64,000 nt of DNA from Lamellibrachia satsuma (GCA_033239005.1 BSQZ01000026.1:2676001-2740000), one strand, 5' to 3'; shown: positions 33,295-45,062, counted from the stretch's first letter. Notes: generated by a model not told the origin, from the letters alone. Program-made: numbers and translations.

Positions 33295-34925
33295 ATAATA
33301 ATAATATAATAATAATGTTTTATTTCAGGCAAGAGCCCATAATATTATAAATACATACAAGTAAAAAAAAAACATACATAAACACACATGACGAACAATA
33401 GAGGTACATGTAGTAAGAAAAATATCTATATAAATATACATATATGACATGTAGTAAAAATACATATAAGATAAGTCAGAATAAAAAAAATATATTTGTA
33501 TAAAAGTACAAATATCATGAATTAAAAGCATACAATTGATCAATCCAATGTTTAATCAATGGACTTCGATAATAAATAAAAGTGTGAAGATAATTCACAA
33601 AAAGTATATTGTCGGATTTTTCCAACCGGCATAAAAGGCTAAAAATTTATGAGTGAATATGTTCATTAAAGGATTTAACATAATTAGTAGCGAACATATG
33701 GCTTGCAATACAGCGGGTGACAGGTTGTGTATAATTCTAAAACTGTTGTTATAAGCAACAGTAATACCTTTCAGACTCTGTTTTTTAAAATGACACCAAA
33801 GACTTGAGGTGTACATTGAACCACAGTATGAATTAAATAAAGTTGTTTTAATGGAATTGTTGCATAAGTAAAATTGTCTGGCTAAAGCATTTGCCTGAGC
33901 ATAGATACATCTTTTCTGCCTGGCAATATCGTCATCATCAGTAAGATTATTGTTTATAATATGGCCAAGGTATTTACATTTCTCAGTGTAAGGTAGTGTA
34001 TGGTTATTGATAACAACAGGATGAATATTTTTCTTGTCCCTAGGTTTGTTAACAATAACCATACAGAAAGATTTGTTGGCGTTGTATGTTATATCAAACA
34101 TATTGCCATCCATGTAAATGTTAAAAAGATGTGGAGAAAGGATTCCACCCTGCTTAACACCGTTTGAAACGGTAACAAATTCTGAGAAGCTACAGCACCA
34201 TCTGACAGTGAATTTCTGGGTTCTGTTCCAGTAATAAAGAATGCGAACAATAAAAGAAGGACATCCCAGGTCAATTATTTTGGTGAATAGCTTACTACGA
34301 TTGACTTTGTCAAAGGCCTTAGAAGCATCCAGCATGGTAACATACATAGATGAGCCATTTGCTATGTAGTGTCGAAAGAGTTCTTTTAATAAAAATATGA
34401 GCATTTCAGTTGAGTGATGCTTTTTAAATCCAAATTGGTTTACACATGTAGATAAAAAAGTAGAAACCCTGGATAATACCAAGGATTCAAATAATTTACT
34501 AGCAATTGTGGCTAGAGCAATGGGTTGGTAGTTGTTGTTATCAGACAGGTCACCCGCCTTATTTTTAATTATGGGGGCTATGATTGTAATCATCATAGCA
34601 TCCGGTAAAAAACCGTGAATTAACATGCTGCTATATGAATGGAACAAATTGTCTACAGATTGTGTGATTGCTAGCAGCGTGAATATGTTTAAAAACAAGG
34701 TAGACACATATCTCAGGAGGGCGGGTTATAAGTAGATGAACATTGTTGGACTCTCGATAAGCCAATGGCTTCCTTGTCCACTTGCCATCTGGGCCTTTGG
34801 CTTGGATGGCAACTCTTGTTAAATCTATATAAAAGTGACATGAGAACATGAAGTTTTTCATTCGCATATTTAAAATGTTCGTTACTTACACTATCATAAC
34901 CCGGGGCTTTGCCTATAGGCATTGC
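33295..34925 (-). pseudogene. 5'-truncated non-LTR retrotransposon, RT lacking its YADD box
   Basis: On the - strand: GKAPGYDSVSNEHFKYANEK (34922 down), a 188-bp CR1 insertion, then MLIHGFLPDAMMITIIAP, NNYQPIALATIASKLFESLV (finger motifs), VTMLDASKAFDKVN (motif A, catalytic Asp kept) and SNGVKQGGILSPHLFNIYMD (motif B). From there the frame jumps near 34100 to NANKSFCMVIVNKP, so the segment with the catalytic Y-A-D-D is missing although the frame stays open. Then YTEKCKYLGHIINNNLTDDD and the C-terminal region follow. The 3' UTR ends in an (ATT)n-type tail near 33295. I place it in the jockey/CR1/I group of LINEs without naming a family. The apparent Met start at 34707 lies in the inserted CR1 and is not real. 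Confidence 0.85.
34637..34824 (+). mobile_element. CR1 3'-end insertion nested in the LINE
   Basis: GAATGGAACAAATTGTCTAC through ACATATCTCAGGAGGGCGGG and GACTCTCGATAAGCCAATGG to AACTCTTGTTAAAT is the last coding part and 3' UTR of the CR1 family (VNMFKNKVDTYLRRAGYK, stop). It is flanked by CTATAT on both sides (34631-34636 and 34825-34830), a target-site duplication, and the host LINE protein continues on either side. Confidence 0.85.
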
Positions 34926-35533
<608 letters not shown>

Positions 35534-35538
35534 ATTAT

Positions 35539-36816
35539 ATTTATGCAACCAACGACGCAAGCCAGGTGTAAGGATATGAAAAGGCCAAATAAATGACGTT
35601 TATTAAGAGTATGCCTAATGGCATACTGTTCCGATTAAAAGCATGAAGTGTGGACCCTGTAACATGCGCCAAGCATGTGGCTGAGCCTCATACAAAGCCG
35701 CCTGGACACAATGCTCCCAGAGCCCACACTTCGACATAGCAATACAGTACATGTAGTGATATTCATACAACACAATACAATTCATGGCATCATCACCAGC
35801 ACATTAAAACATTACCCAATACCGACAATACTCGACACAAACCTATTTGCATATACTGCATTACTGGACTACACTACATGCTAAGATTCCTACTCTATAT
35901 ATTTTTGTAACCTAAAAGGTGGGGCCATAACGCCTGATTAGCAATAAACCATCCCAACATCGAGGATGGAAGGGAAGCCATCTTCCACTCCGCACCAAAA
36001 CCCTATGTGAACGGGCAGATAGCCAAATGAAAAGCCCAAAGTCCACTGGGAAAGCGTCATAAGGAAGGTGGTGACTTCACTTCCACCGGTAATGTACAAA
36101 ATGTTATCAAGCACAACATTAATAAAACATTCAGCAGCATAAATTGGGGAGGAGGGTGGGTCAAAAAATTGTAAAAGCGAGAAAGCAGGTCTGCTCCGGA
36201 TGTATCAAACATTCGGAGTGAAGCTGCTTACTTTCAAACTGCGTCATTCGAATGACTGCCGCGCTCTGATTGGTTTAGCGGTGTCACGGGAGCGCTTAAT
36301 CAGTCATCCTGGTATCTTTGCCTAGACTTAGATTAGCATAATAACCTATTGACCCTCACGTGCCCTGCCCGCGCCGCTGCCAGCATAAAATCATGTATGC
36401 AACCGTGGTCGCATACTCTCATTTATGCAACCAACGACGCAAGCCAGGTGTAAGGATATGAAAAGGCCAAATAAATGACGTTTATTAAGAGTATGCCTAA
36501 TGGCATACTGTTCCGATTAAAAGCATGAAGTGTGGACCCTGTAACATGCGCCAAGCATGTGGCTGAGCCTAATACAAAGCCGCCTGGACACAATGCTCCC
36601 AGAGCCCACACTTCGACATAGCAATACAGTACATGTAGTGATATTCATACAACACAATACAATTCATGGCATCATCACCAGCACATTAAAACATTACCCA
36701 ATACCGACAATACTCGACACAAACCTATTTGCATATACTGCATTACTGGACTACACTACTTGCTAAGATTCCTACTCTATATATTTTTGTAACCTAAAAG
36801 GTGGGGCCATAACGCC
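35539..36816 (+). mobile_element. Young element with 396-bp terminal direct repeats
   Basis: 35539-35934 and 36421-36816 are direct repeats of 396 bp with only two differences that I can see (CCTCATAC/CCTAATAC and CTACATGC/CTACTTGC), separated by 486 bp. Each repeat holds hairpins: AGTATGCC-TAAT-GGCATACT and ACATGC-GCCAA-GCATGT. The end after the right repeat has GTTCAC-8 bases-GTGAAC. There are no TG...CA LTR ends, primer site or coding sequence. TA microsatellites border both sides, hiding any target duplication. It could be a non-autonomous LTR-like element, a Penelope-type partial tandem or a recent tandem duplication. Absent from copy A. Confidence 0.6.
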
Positions 36817-36852
36817 ACCGTTCACCGAAAACTGTGAACACCCCCACCAATC

Positions 36853-36964
36853 ATTATATATATATATATAATTATATATATATATATATAATATATATAT
36901 ATATAATTATATATATATATATATAATTATATATATATATATAATTATATATATATAATTATAT

Positions 36965-37021
<57 letters not shown>
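36853..37021 (+). repeat. (TA)n microsatellite with AATT interruptions
   Basis: TA tract interrupted about every 15-25 bp by ATAATTAT, giving a higher-order pattern. Confidence 0.95.
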
Positions 37022-37023
<2 letters not shown>

Positions 37024-37158
37024 CTTATGAAGCACCTACTAGATATGTAATTAGCTGTGCAAATGTTGTTTATTTCCATATATGGAAACAGGCAGGTGTT
37101 GCTTCGTTAAGACAGTGGGATCATACACACCATTTCCTGTAATACGTACTAATATTAC

Positions 37159-37234
37159 TGTAGTGTTATCACCAGCAAGGTATTTCTGGTTCTTCTATAA
37201 AAGTGTTATCTTACAACACACACGCAACATTACA
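37159..37234 (+). repeat. 5' LTR, 76 bp, internally deleted
   Basis: TGTAGTGTTATCACCAGCAA to CGCAACATTACA. Compared with the 181-bp 3' LTR it lacks about 105 bp in the middle. Confidence 0.88.
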
Positions 37235-37252
37235 TGGTGGCAGCGGTGTAAA
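37235..37252 (+). promoter_or_regulatory. Primer binding site of the Ty3 element
   Basis: TGGTGGCAGCGGTGTAAA begins immediately after the 5' LTR with TGG, the complement of the tRNA CCA end. The tRNA is not identified. Confidence 0.65.
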
Positions 37253-37275
37253 ACGAACACACAACCTTCAGAGAC

Positions 37276-37875
37276 ATGGCAGAAGCCGACCAGCCGGTAC
37301 AGCACGCACAACCGCATCAGCCGGTACAGCATGCACAACCGCACTTCAACCCCGTCCAGGTACCTCTACCAGACAGGTTTAATTTCACCTCGCCTGACAT
37401 ATAGCCAGCGTGGATCTGACGCTTCAACCGATTCAGAATCGCATTAGGTCTATCAAACCGCCAAGCGATGGACCAAATTAGCACTTTGGTGTACGCGATG
37501 GGAGATCAAGCTGAAGTCATTTTAAACACATTACATGTCCCAGACGACGCGAATTACGACCAGCTAAAGGAGTCACTGAACACGTATTTCGGGGTTTGTC
37601 GAAACCTGATCATTGAACGAGCAAAGTTCAACAGACGCATGCAACAGATGGGTGAATATGTGGATGTGTTCATTCAGGATTTATATCGATTGGCCGAACA
37701 TTGCGATTATGGTGCCCTGAGAGAGCAGCTGATCCGGGACCGCATCGTAGTCGGGGTGATTGATGACGCCCTCTCCGACCGACTGCAGACGCAGGCCGAC
37801 TTGACACTCGATCAATCAGTACAGGTCAGTCGGCGAGCAGTCAGGACTCTGACGATCCTTACCTCGCTCTCTTGA
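37276..37875 (+). pseudogene. Gag-like protein of the Ty3 element
   Basis: Starts at ATG 37276 (MAEADQPVQHAQPHQPVQHA, a short duplicated Q-P-V-Q-H-A-Q-P-H motif) and reads VPLPDRFNFTSPDI to a TAG (37402), then a TGA at 37417. After that the same frame runs as RFNRFRIALGLSNRQAMDQI, STLVYAMGDQAEVI, YFGVCRNLIIERAKFNRRMQ, DVFIQDLYRLAEHCDYG and DRIVVGVIDDALSDRLQ. This is the capsid-region pattern of Ty3/gypsy gag proteins (RFNRFRxAxGL, then NxERxxFNxRxQ). The frame then runs into a short unrelated tail where the deletion of pol begins. Confidence 0.8.
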
Positions 37876-37904
37876 CACAGCGCATGACACCATTACTGAA
37901 CAGT

Positions 37905-38402
37905 CTGAGCCCAAGCCAATTGCTGATGGGACGTCGCCTATGAACTCGGCTACCCGTTATCCCAAGCACTCTTCAGCCAGGAGTACAGGAAAGAGATATA
38001 CAGAAGGCAAAGGAGAGAGAAGATGCTCATAGAGAGAGTCAACAGTGACAGTTCAACAACCGCCACAGAGCAAGAGATCTACCTCTACTATTGCCAGGTG
38101 ACAACGTTTGGGTCCGCGATCAAGATCGCTACGGTACAGTTGTACAACGAGCTCCACAACCACGCTCGTATCTGACACCCAAAGGTACCATAAGATGCAA
38201 TAGGACTGCTCAGTCTCGGCGGAGAATCATCAACATGACAACCTGTCTCCCACGCCTATCATGCCAGAGGAGCCAGGAAACCCGCCTGCAACTCCAATCC
38301 GGAGTACTGACACGACAATGCCGTCGACAACGCAAGTCTCCAGGCGTGATGAGAACAAGATCGGGACGATTGGTCAATCCGCCTAATCGTTTGAACTTAT
38401 GA
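37905..38402 (+). pseudogene. Pol C-terminal remnant (integrase end)
   Basis: QLLMGRRL, stop, TRLPVIPSTLQP marks the L-L-M-G-R-R-L-R-T motif near the end of Ty3-type pol. In another frame from 38091: PGDNVWVRDQDRYGTVVQRA, PRSYLTPKGTIRCNRTA and, at the end, RTRSGRLVNPPNRLNL and stop. The G-D-x-V-W-V and R-T-R-S-G-R patterns are those of the integrase C-terminal domain and pol terminus. Frameshifts and stops throughout. Confidence 0.78.
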
Positions 38403-38546
38403 TTCGTGTAATGACACTGTCATCGTACAAGGTTACGCACAGTAGCCCGTGAGGGAAATACTGTGGTAAAGACAGTATTCTGGGGTCACGTACTTGTAAC
38501 CTCTGCCCCATAGTTAGATTATGATTTAGTAGACATCTCATCGACC

Positions 38547-38559
38547 AAGAAAAGGGAGA
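38547..38559 (+). promoter_or_regulatory. Polypurine tract of the Ty3 element
   Basis: AAGAAAAGGGAGA directly before the TGTGGTG start of the 3' LTR; primes plus-strand synthesis in this class. Confidence 0.75.
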
Positions 38560-38740
38560 TGTGGTGTTATCACTAACTGCCAGCAAGGCATTGCCGCACT
38601 TGGAACACTGCGATAAAGCACCACGACTTCCTGTTGTTGTTTACGATGACCATATATGGAGTTCGAATAAATACGGGTCTAAATGCCATGTTGGTATTTC
38701 TGGTTCATGTTATCTTACGACACACACACGCAACATTACA
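38560..38740 (+). repeat. 3' LTR, 181 bp
   Basis: TGTGGTGTTATCACTAACTG to CAACATTACA; contains a possible poly(A) signal AATAAA (in CGAATAAATACGGG). Confidence 0.88.
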
Positions 38741-39399
38741 ATTACCAATTATTATAATTAATAACACACACATATTAATAGCAAAACAGCAACATGATTA
38801 TAAATATTAAACTTGGACTGATCTATTACCGTCCCACCCATGAACGGGAGACTAAGCGCGCCCTCCTTTGAGAGGTTCTAGACACACCACTGATTTGGAG
38901 AACAAATTTGTTGACTTGGTCAGAGAAAGCATTTACTCAGATAAACAAACTTTTCTTCAAGCCCTTGTTTTAATAACCAGTGTCTTGGTATACAAATTCT
39001 TGATACAACTGTTATTTATTGTTGATGTTGTTTACGTGGCCATCTTCTGCTAAGTCAAGCAACGTATTTGTTTAGGCTGCTACAGAAGAAATAGTGACCG
39101 ACAATGTCAACAATCCACTGCCATGCCAATAACTAGGCTTTCCTCGCAGCTCACGTTTCAGCATTGCAGGGAGTGGGCCCATTTGTTGGTCCAAACTGCC
39201 TGGATCCCCCCTCTCTAAATCTGCCCCAGATAGCTGTGGTCTTTGTTTTCTCACATCCTTTACTTATAACATTTCGTAATTTTAAAGATCACTTTCCATT
39301 TCAGTTTACAGCTAATTTATAGAGTTCAAGATCATCAACGTACTGATCAAGATCAACTAAAGGGTGTTTATACAATTTTGCTTCACATGGGGCTTCACA
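38741..39399. other. Non-coding part of copy B
   Basis: Collinear with 11317-12073; no frame is shared between the copies. Confidence 0.45.
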
Positions 39400-39705
39400 A
39401 TGGGCTCAATAGCATAGTGGTTAGAATGTTGGACCCTTAATCGAGAGAACCCAGGTTGGAATCCTCTTGCTGCCGTTTCAAAGCTTTGGCAATTTTGTTC
39501 ATCCCATGTTGCCACGGTTTACTCAGCTGTATAATCGAGTACCTGGCCATAGACAGTTGTTGCAGCATGGCTGAAATTTCAACTTCCCAGAGAAGTTGAG
39601 TTGGTGCTTGAATGAACAGGTCTGCTGGGGGTGAAGTGTAAAGTGCTTTGAACAGTCTGAAGGACTAGATACCATGCTGTATAAGAACATACCTTTACCT
39701 TTCAT
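39400..39705 (+). mobile_element. tRNA-derived SINE (copy B)
   Basis: Same insertion as 12074-12366, shared by the duplication. A box TAGCATAGTGGTTAGAATG; the B box is damaged (GGTTGGAATCC). Confidence 0.85.
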
Positions 39706-40716
39706 ATATTTCAGCATCCAATAGATATATAATTAGCTGTACAAACTTTGTTATTTCTACGTTTATTTCCATGTAGTTTTTTAGTTTTGTAATAGCAGTG
39801 TTGTTAGAATCATGTTGTATTCATTTTAGAACAACTTGGATAAAGCAGCTCACCCTAGAGAGTAACTAACGGTTGTTTGTTTGGCTGGCAGCTATGTTTA
39901 TGTAATATGCCCAGTCTTTCCACATTTCCTGAATAAACCTTCACTCCCATTTCTAAATGATGGATTCCAGTCATATTTTATTTGCTACAATACTATTATA
40001 TTTCCAAACGGAGTCAAATTCAGCAAACAATGGAAACACAATTACAATAGGTCCAGTCTGTGGCAATATCGGGACTTGGCCCATATGAATAGAGAAGCAG
40101 CAAACACTGTGACCTTCTTGTGTACTGCGACCTTCCTTTTCATGAGCCAGTGATTCGGTTAAAAGAGTTCTTGATATAACGTATGATGTTGAATACATTA
40201 GTCACATCCACAAATACCACTTTCTGAAGGCAGATAACGTTCCACAGGTAATCAGAACCCAGGAAAGAACCATTATGAATTTGACAGCATGTGCTCTTTA
40301 ACCCAGAGTATGAAACATTATTTGCACCTGCTGACTGTATATAGATGCCAGTGTTGTAATGCTCATTATAATATAATTGTTAACAATTATGGAGTACAGA
40401 AGTCAGAACTGGTATAAATTTACACAAAGAATGTGCACTGCATCATGCCATACATGTATGTTAAAACATACATTTTAACATATAAATAACAATGATCAAG
40501 CATGATCCATTGTAAAGAACACAAGAACCCTTGCCATGACTACCCCGGTATCATCAGTGACCATGTTGTTCAGACAAACATCCGTAGGCATGTGGTTCCT
40601 AAATGTTATCAATAGCGAGGAGTTCAAGTTATATAAATGCCATAACTACATTAATGCTCAGGCAAACATTCTAACCAACATGCCAAACCACATCATACAT
40701 TTACACTGTCACCGTT

Positions 40717-40919
40717 ATAGGGGAAGGTAGTGTTAGTTAAGCCATTTTTTACTCTTTTTGACAACAATTCATAATTCAAACTTGTTTTTACTCACATAAA
40801 CTATGATTATTAGTAGATTATTTTATACCAAGATAATATATCTAGCATGCATGGATAACTCTATATAGCTGATTCAAACAGGGTTGGTAAGCTAGCTCAA
40901 CTAACACTGCCTTCCCGTA
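40717..40919 (-). mobile_element. Short MITE of the TTAGTTGAGCCAC family
   Basis: Ends TAGGGGAAGGTAGTGTTAGT and AACTAACACTGCCTTCCCGTA are imperfect inverted repeats. The inner sequence (TTTTTACTCACATAAACTAT, TTTTATACCAAGATAATATA, GGGTTGGTAA) is the reverse complement of the right end of the 961-bp element at 51223-52183, so this is an internally deleted relative. Absent from copy A. Confidence 0.8.
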
Positions 40920-41580
40920 CTCGATGAGCGATCATGACATTGGCCAATACAATACAACTGTCATGCATATCATATTTTGATTCAAAATTTGTTTTCTTAG
41001 TATTTAAAAATCTAAAATAAATTAAACTATATGTATTGACTGTGTAAGAGTATCAACTTGGTATACCTCTGATGTGTAATGTAATGCGATATTTCATGCA
41101 TAAAGACAATGACACCAACTTCTAAAACTGCCGCAAACACCATTTTGGATACCTGCTAATCATTTCCTGCACTGGCATGAATAAACGTGTAGTAAACCTG
41201 ACGTAATTTGTAGTAGAAATATGCTAATTGGAAAGTGTGTGATTGCTGATTGGCTAGTAGTTAGTTGCCTGTAAGAGGTTGGTTGGGACTGGAATGGCTG
41301 CTGACAATCGTCATATTGTCATGGGAAACATTTCACTTAAGATACTTACTATGGGAAGGGACGGGGAGGGTAATTATTGACCGACATAATAGTGCAATGA
41401 AGGGCCAAATATCGTGATGATTACACCCAAATCATAATGACTGGCATCTCTGGGATGGCATCTCTGGATTTTGGACCAATGCACCTGTAAGAATTACTAA
41501 AACAAAACCATTTGCAACTACAGTTAACAATATCCCGCCAGTGGTTTACATAGCATCTTAACTTCATGGACAGCACCATA
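40920..41580. other. No gene recognised
   Basis: Copy B-specific sequence with no homologue in A and no coding features. Confidence 0.4.
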
Positions 41581-41589
41581 CTGTTAGAT

Positions 41590-42060
41590 AACCCTATGTC
41601 ATCAGTTTGGTAATCTGATAATGTTCGCTCACGAAATGAAAATATATTTGTATACACCTATTCCTATATAGGAATAGGTGTATACCGTGGCCATATATAT
41701 GTATACCAGGACATGGCCATGCTGTTTACATACAAACTCAACATATGTAACATATTTTGGCTGTTTGTTCTCTTTCTGGCAAAATAACACGTTTGTGTGA
41801 AACTTTGCATAGATTCAGTGTGGTAATCTGATAATGTTCGCTCACCAAATGAAAATATATTAGTATACACCTATTCCTATACTTGCCATATGGCAAGGCA
41901 AGTATAGGAATAGGTGTATACCTTGGCCATATATATGGATTGGTATATACCAGGATATGGCCATGCTGTTTACATCCAAACTCAACTTACATAACATATT
42001 TTATCCTTTTGTCCTTTTTCTGACAAAATAACATGTTTGTGTGAGACTTTGAGTTGGCTC
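41590..42060 (+). repeat. Tandem pair of about 230-bp repeats, each around a palindrome
   Basis: 41598-41815 and 41820-42060 share TGGTAATCTGATAATGTTCG, AAATGAAAATATATT, a palindrome, GGCCATATATATG, GGCCATGCTGTTTACAT and AAAATAACACGTTTGTGTGA. In the first the palindrome is a perfect 36-bp one (41650-41685, centre CCTATATAGG). In the second (41863-41921) 25-bp arms are separated by ATATGGCAA, and the arms are longer than in the first by ACTTGCC. Confidence 0.9.
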
Positions 42061-42482
42061 TGTGTACGCTGGCCTCCCTTAATATGTTACAGGGAGTCTA
42101 GGATCTGCGCATGCACTTATCAGCTGCACTGGTCAACATGTCAACCCTCAGTCAACTGGAGAAATAACCGGAATCTCCCACTTTTAGAAACATTCTGAGT
42201 AAACCATTGACATGATATTCTTGATTTTAGTTGCATGTGGTTAGTTTTTATTATCTCTTTTAGGTGCATAGCCCCAAACTATGACTTTTGTTTCATTTTA
42301 AATAACTGTGTTCGCAGTCAGCTATTTGTACTAAAAATAAAAAGATTTGAAGCATCTGACACAAAAAGTTGGACCAGTACTGCCCAGACTGGCATATTAT
42401 GTGTTTACACCTAATTCATGTATCTGTTTACACAATAAAAAATTTGTTTTTACCAACATTAGATCTTGCGAGAGGTGCAATT

Positions 42483-42484
<2 letters not shown>

Positions 42485-42523
<39 letters not shown>
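42485..42523 (+). repeat. (TA)n microsatellite
   Basis: Pure TA run; matching copy A has a TA run at 15532 near the same flank. Confidence 0.95.
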
Positions 42524-42525
<2 letters not shown>

Positions 42526-42594
42526 ACTTTCTACATTTATTATTCTAATATTTTGATGTTTTTACAATAACAAACAAACTTTTCGTGGGGAATT

Positions 42595-43239
42595 GTGACA
42601 CACCTATTCCGTGATGCTTCCTAAAATGCATCACGCAAAATTACATTGTATGAATGTTAATACACTGGTAGTCAAGTATGGACAAGGAGAATAAAACTAC
42701 GACAACAACTGATCCCTAACATGGAAACCTCCCTACCTTACTACTGTCATTTAAATTATACATTCACAAACACTCGAGTACTTGAACCCATACCTGCATG
42801 ACACAGTCATGACATTTGCCAAAACAGCCAATAAAAAATTGGCAATTATGAAATGGCTGCATCCTAACTGTTACGTAACTTATTTCTAAGCCCGTAGTTG
42901 AACTCCTATTTCGCTGTGCTACTATGATGTGTTGTCATCTAATCCATAAATTAGACTCACATTGTCATTGCATAGTCATATTTAATTAATTAATTTCACA
43001 ACATCCCAATTAGCTTTATATAGTACATGAAAGTTCAAGCTTGTTCAGTTTGTTGTTCATGATGATTCAGTGCCTCTGTGTCAGTACTGGTGATTTGTTA
43101 AAATAGTATTCCTCATTGTTGAAAACATGCATGTTATCATACCATTAAATGACTGCAATTATCTGTCAGACGAATCAGTGAAGTTGTATTTTGTAGCAAC
43201 TTGTCTGAGATTGAGAATAAGTTTTAGAAAACTTCTATG
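42595..43239. other. Non-coding part of copy B
   Basis: Matches 15.62-15.78 and 17.34-17.69 kb of copy A; the A segment between them is missing here. Confidence 0.5.
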
Positions 43240-43282
43240 TGTGAGTCACCTGTGGTTGTCTGACAAGACAGCTAACACAAAG
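43240..43282 (+). repeat. Single unit of the 43-bp minisatellite
   Basis: GAGTCACCTGTGGTTGTCTG and ACAAGACAGCTAACACAAAG between the same flanks as the 24-unit array of copy A. Confidence 0.9.
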
Positions 43283-44150
43283 CTATTGCTCCTGTCCACA
43301 TCCTGTTCATTGTCTTACTACTGCTGACTGCTGTTTACGTCAACGAGTCTACAGTGCAGTGAGATTTATTATCCTGTCACAGACTCTCAATGACAAGGAT
43401 GATTAGTTCAAAAATTAGTCTTTAGATAGTACATAACACTGACATCAGCATCACAAATAGGTTGTCTATGAGGATGATCAATGTGTACAACAATGGTAGA
43501 CCATATCAAGACTAGAACAAAATCTAGACACAAAAAGTTTTTCTATATGATCTAAGAACAGCTAAAAATAAAATGTTGCTTTTAGAAACCTTAGGTTTGA
43601 AGATTTAAAAAAAAATGTATATTACAAAATATTATTAAACTGATATAAGTTGTATTCAAGGTCAACAAAAAGCCAGAAACAATTACTTTGTTATGTATGT
43701 GGTAGGCTCTTGTAAAAATAATTTCAAAGAGAAGTACAATCAACCTCCGGCCCGTGCTAGGGCAGTTGACCTATAAATCTTGGCACATGTCATCCTGAAC
43801 ATTCCCTGAATGGCTCCTTGTGGAGACGGTAACACTCGTGGCAGACGGCACAGTACACGGCAATGAATGGTGCACAGTAGATGATACACTGACACCCATT
43901 TTAAACACATAATAACATTGCATACAAGTGTAGACACTGACAACTGTAGTGAAGTGGCATATTGCAATAACATTAAAACTAATTTATTTCAAGGTTTAAT
44001 AACAACAAAATGGTTAAAGTAGGTTTTCTTAAATAGAGCCACAGAGAAAGTAATAATTCATCTTACAAGAATGATTAAAATAGCTTCTTCCCTTTGACTG
44101 GCTGTGGATTTAGACAGTTATTTTATACACACATTCATTAGTTACAGAAA

Positions 44151-45062
44151 AGTTGTTACTGAGTACTCCATTAGCTTCCTGTCCTAGCAGTTATTACTGA
44201 GTACTCCATTAGCTTCCTGTCCTAGCAGTTATTACTGAGTACTCCATTATCTTCCTGTCCTAGCAGTTATTACTGAGTACTCCATTAGCTTCCTGTCCAA
44301 GCAGTTATTACTGAGTACTCCATTAGCTTCCTGTCCTAGCAGTTATTACTGAGTACTCCATTAGCTTCCTGTCCAAGCAGTTATTACTGAGTACTCCATT
44401 AGCTTCCTGTCCAAGCAGTTATTATTGAGTACTCCATTAGCTTCCTGTCCAAGCAGTTATTACTGAGTACTCCATTAGCTTCCTGTCCTAGCAGTTATTA
44501 CTGAGTACTCCATTAGCTTCCTGTCCTAGCAGTTATTACTGAGTACTCCATTAGCTTCCTGTCCAAGCAGTTATTACTGAGTACTCCATTAGCTTCCTGT
44601 CCTAGCAGTTATTACTGAGTACTCCATTAGCTTCCTGTCCAAGCACTTATTACTGAGTACTCCATTAGCTTCCTGTCCAAGCAGTTATTACTGAGTACTC
44701 CATTAGCTTCCTGTCCAAGCAGTTATTACTGAGTACTCCATTAGCTTCCTGTCCAAGCAGTTATTATTGAGTACTCTATTAGCTTCCTGTCCAAGCAGTT
44801 ATTACTGAGTACTCCATTAGCTTCCTGTCCTAGCAGTTATTACTGAGTACTCCATTAGCTTCCTGTCCAAGCAGTTATTACTGAGTACTCCATTAGCTTC
44901 CTGTCCAAGCAGTTATTACTGAGTACTCCATTAGCTTCTTGTCCTAGCACTTATTACTGAGTACTCCATTAGCTTCCTGTCCAAGCAGTTATTACTGAGT
45001 ACTCTATTAGCTTCCTGTCCAAGCAGTTATTACTGAGTACTCCATTGGCTTCCTGTTCTAGC
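44151..45062 (+). repeat. 38-bp minisatellite, 24 units
   Basis: Unit AGTTATTACTGAGTACTCCA then TTAGCTTCCTGTCCAAGC. The length is 24 x 38 = 912 bp with no indel that I can see. Units alternate between CCAAGC and CCTAGC endings, with rare changes (GCACTT, GTACTCTATT, TTATTATTGAG). Copy A has one unit (19550-19586) at the same place. Confidence 0.96.

Larger units (their letters stand above)
37159..38740 (+). mobile_element. Internally deleted Ty3/gypsy LTR retrotransposon
   Basis: Both LTRs start TGTNGTGTTATC and end CAACATTACA, with the 5-bp target duplication ATTAC outside (37154-37158 and 38741-38745). A primer-site-like TGGTGGCAGCGGTG follows the 5' LTR, and a polypurine tract AAGAAAAGGGAGA precedes the 3' LTR. 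Inside are a gag-like frame with two stops and the very end of pol; protease, reverse transcriptase, RNase H and most of integrase are missing. The same site in copy A (about 11317) is empty, so the insertion followed the segmental duplication. Confidence 0.9.

Noticed and set aside
33595..34707. A 370-residue gene product starting at 34707
   Set aside because: The first 20-odd residues are antisense CR1 sequence; the real LINE protein continues to 34922 across that insertion and lacks its catalytic box.
35675..36766. Two identical 69-codon frames
   Set aside because: Same frame in the two 396-bp direct repeats; composition is not protein-like and there is no splice or promoter context.
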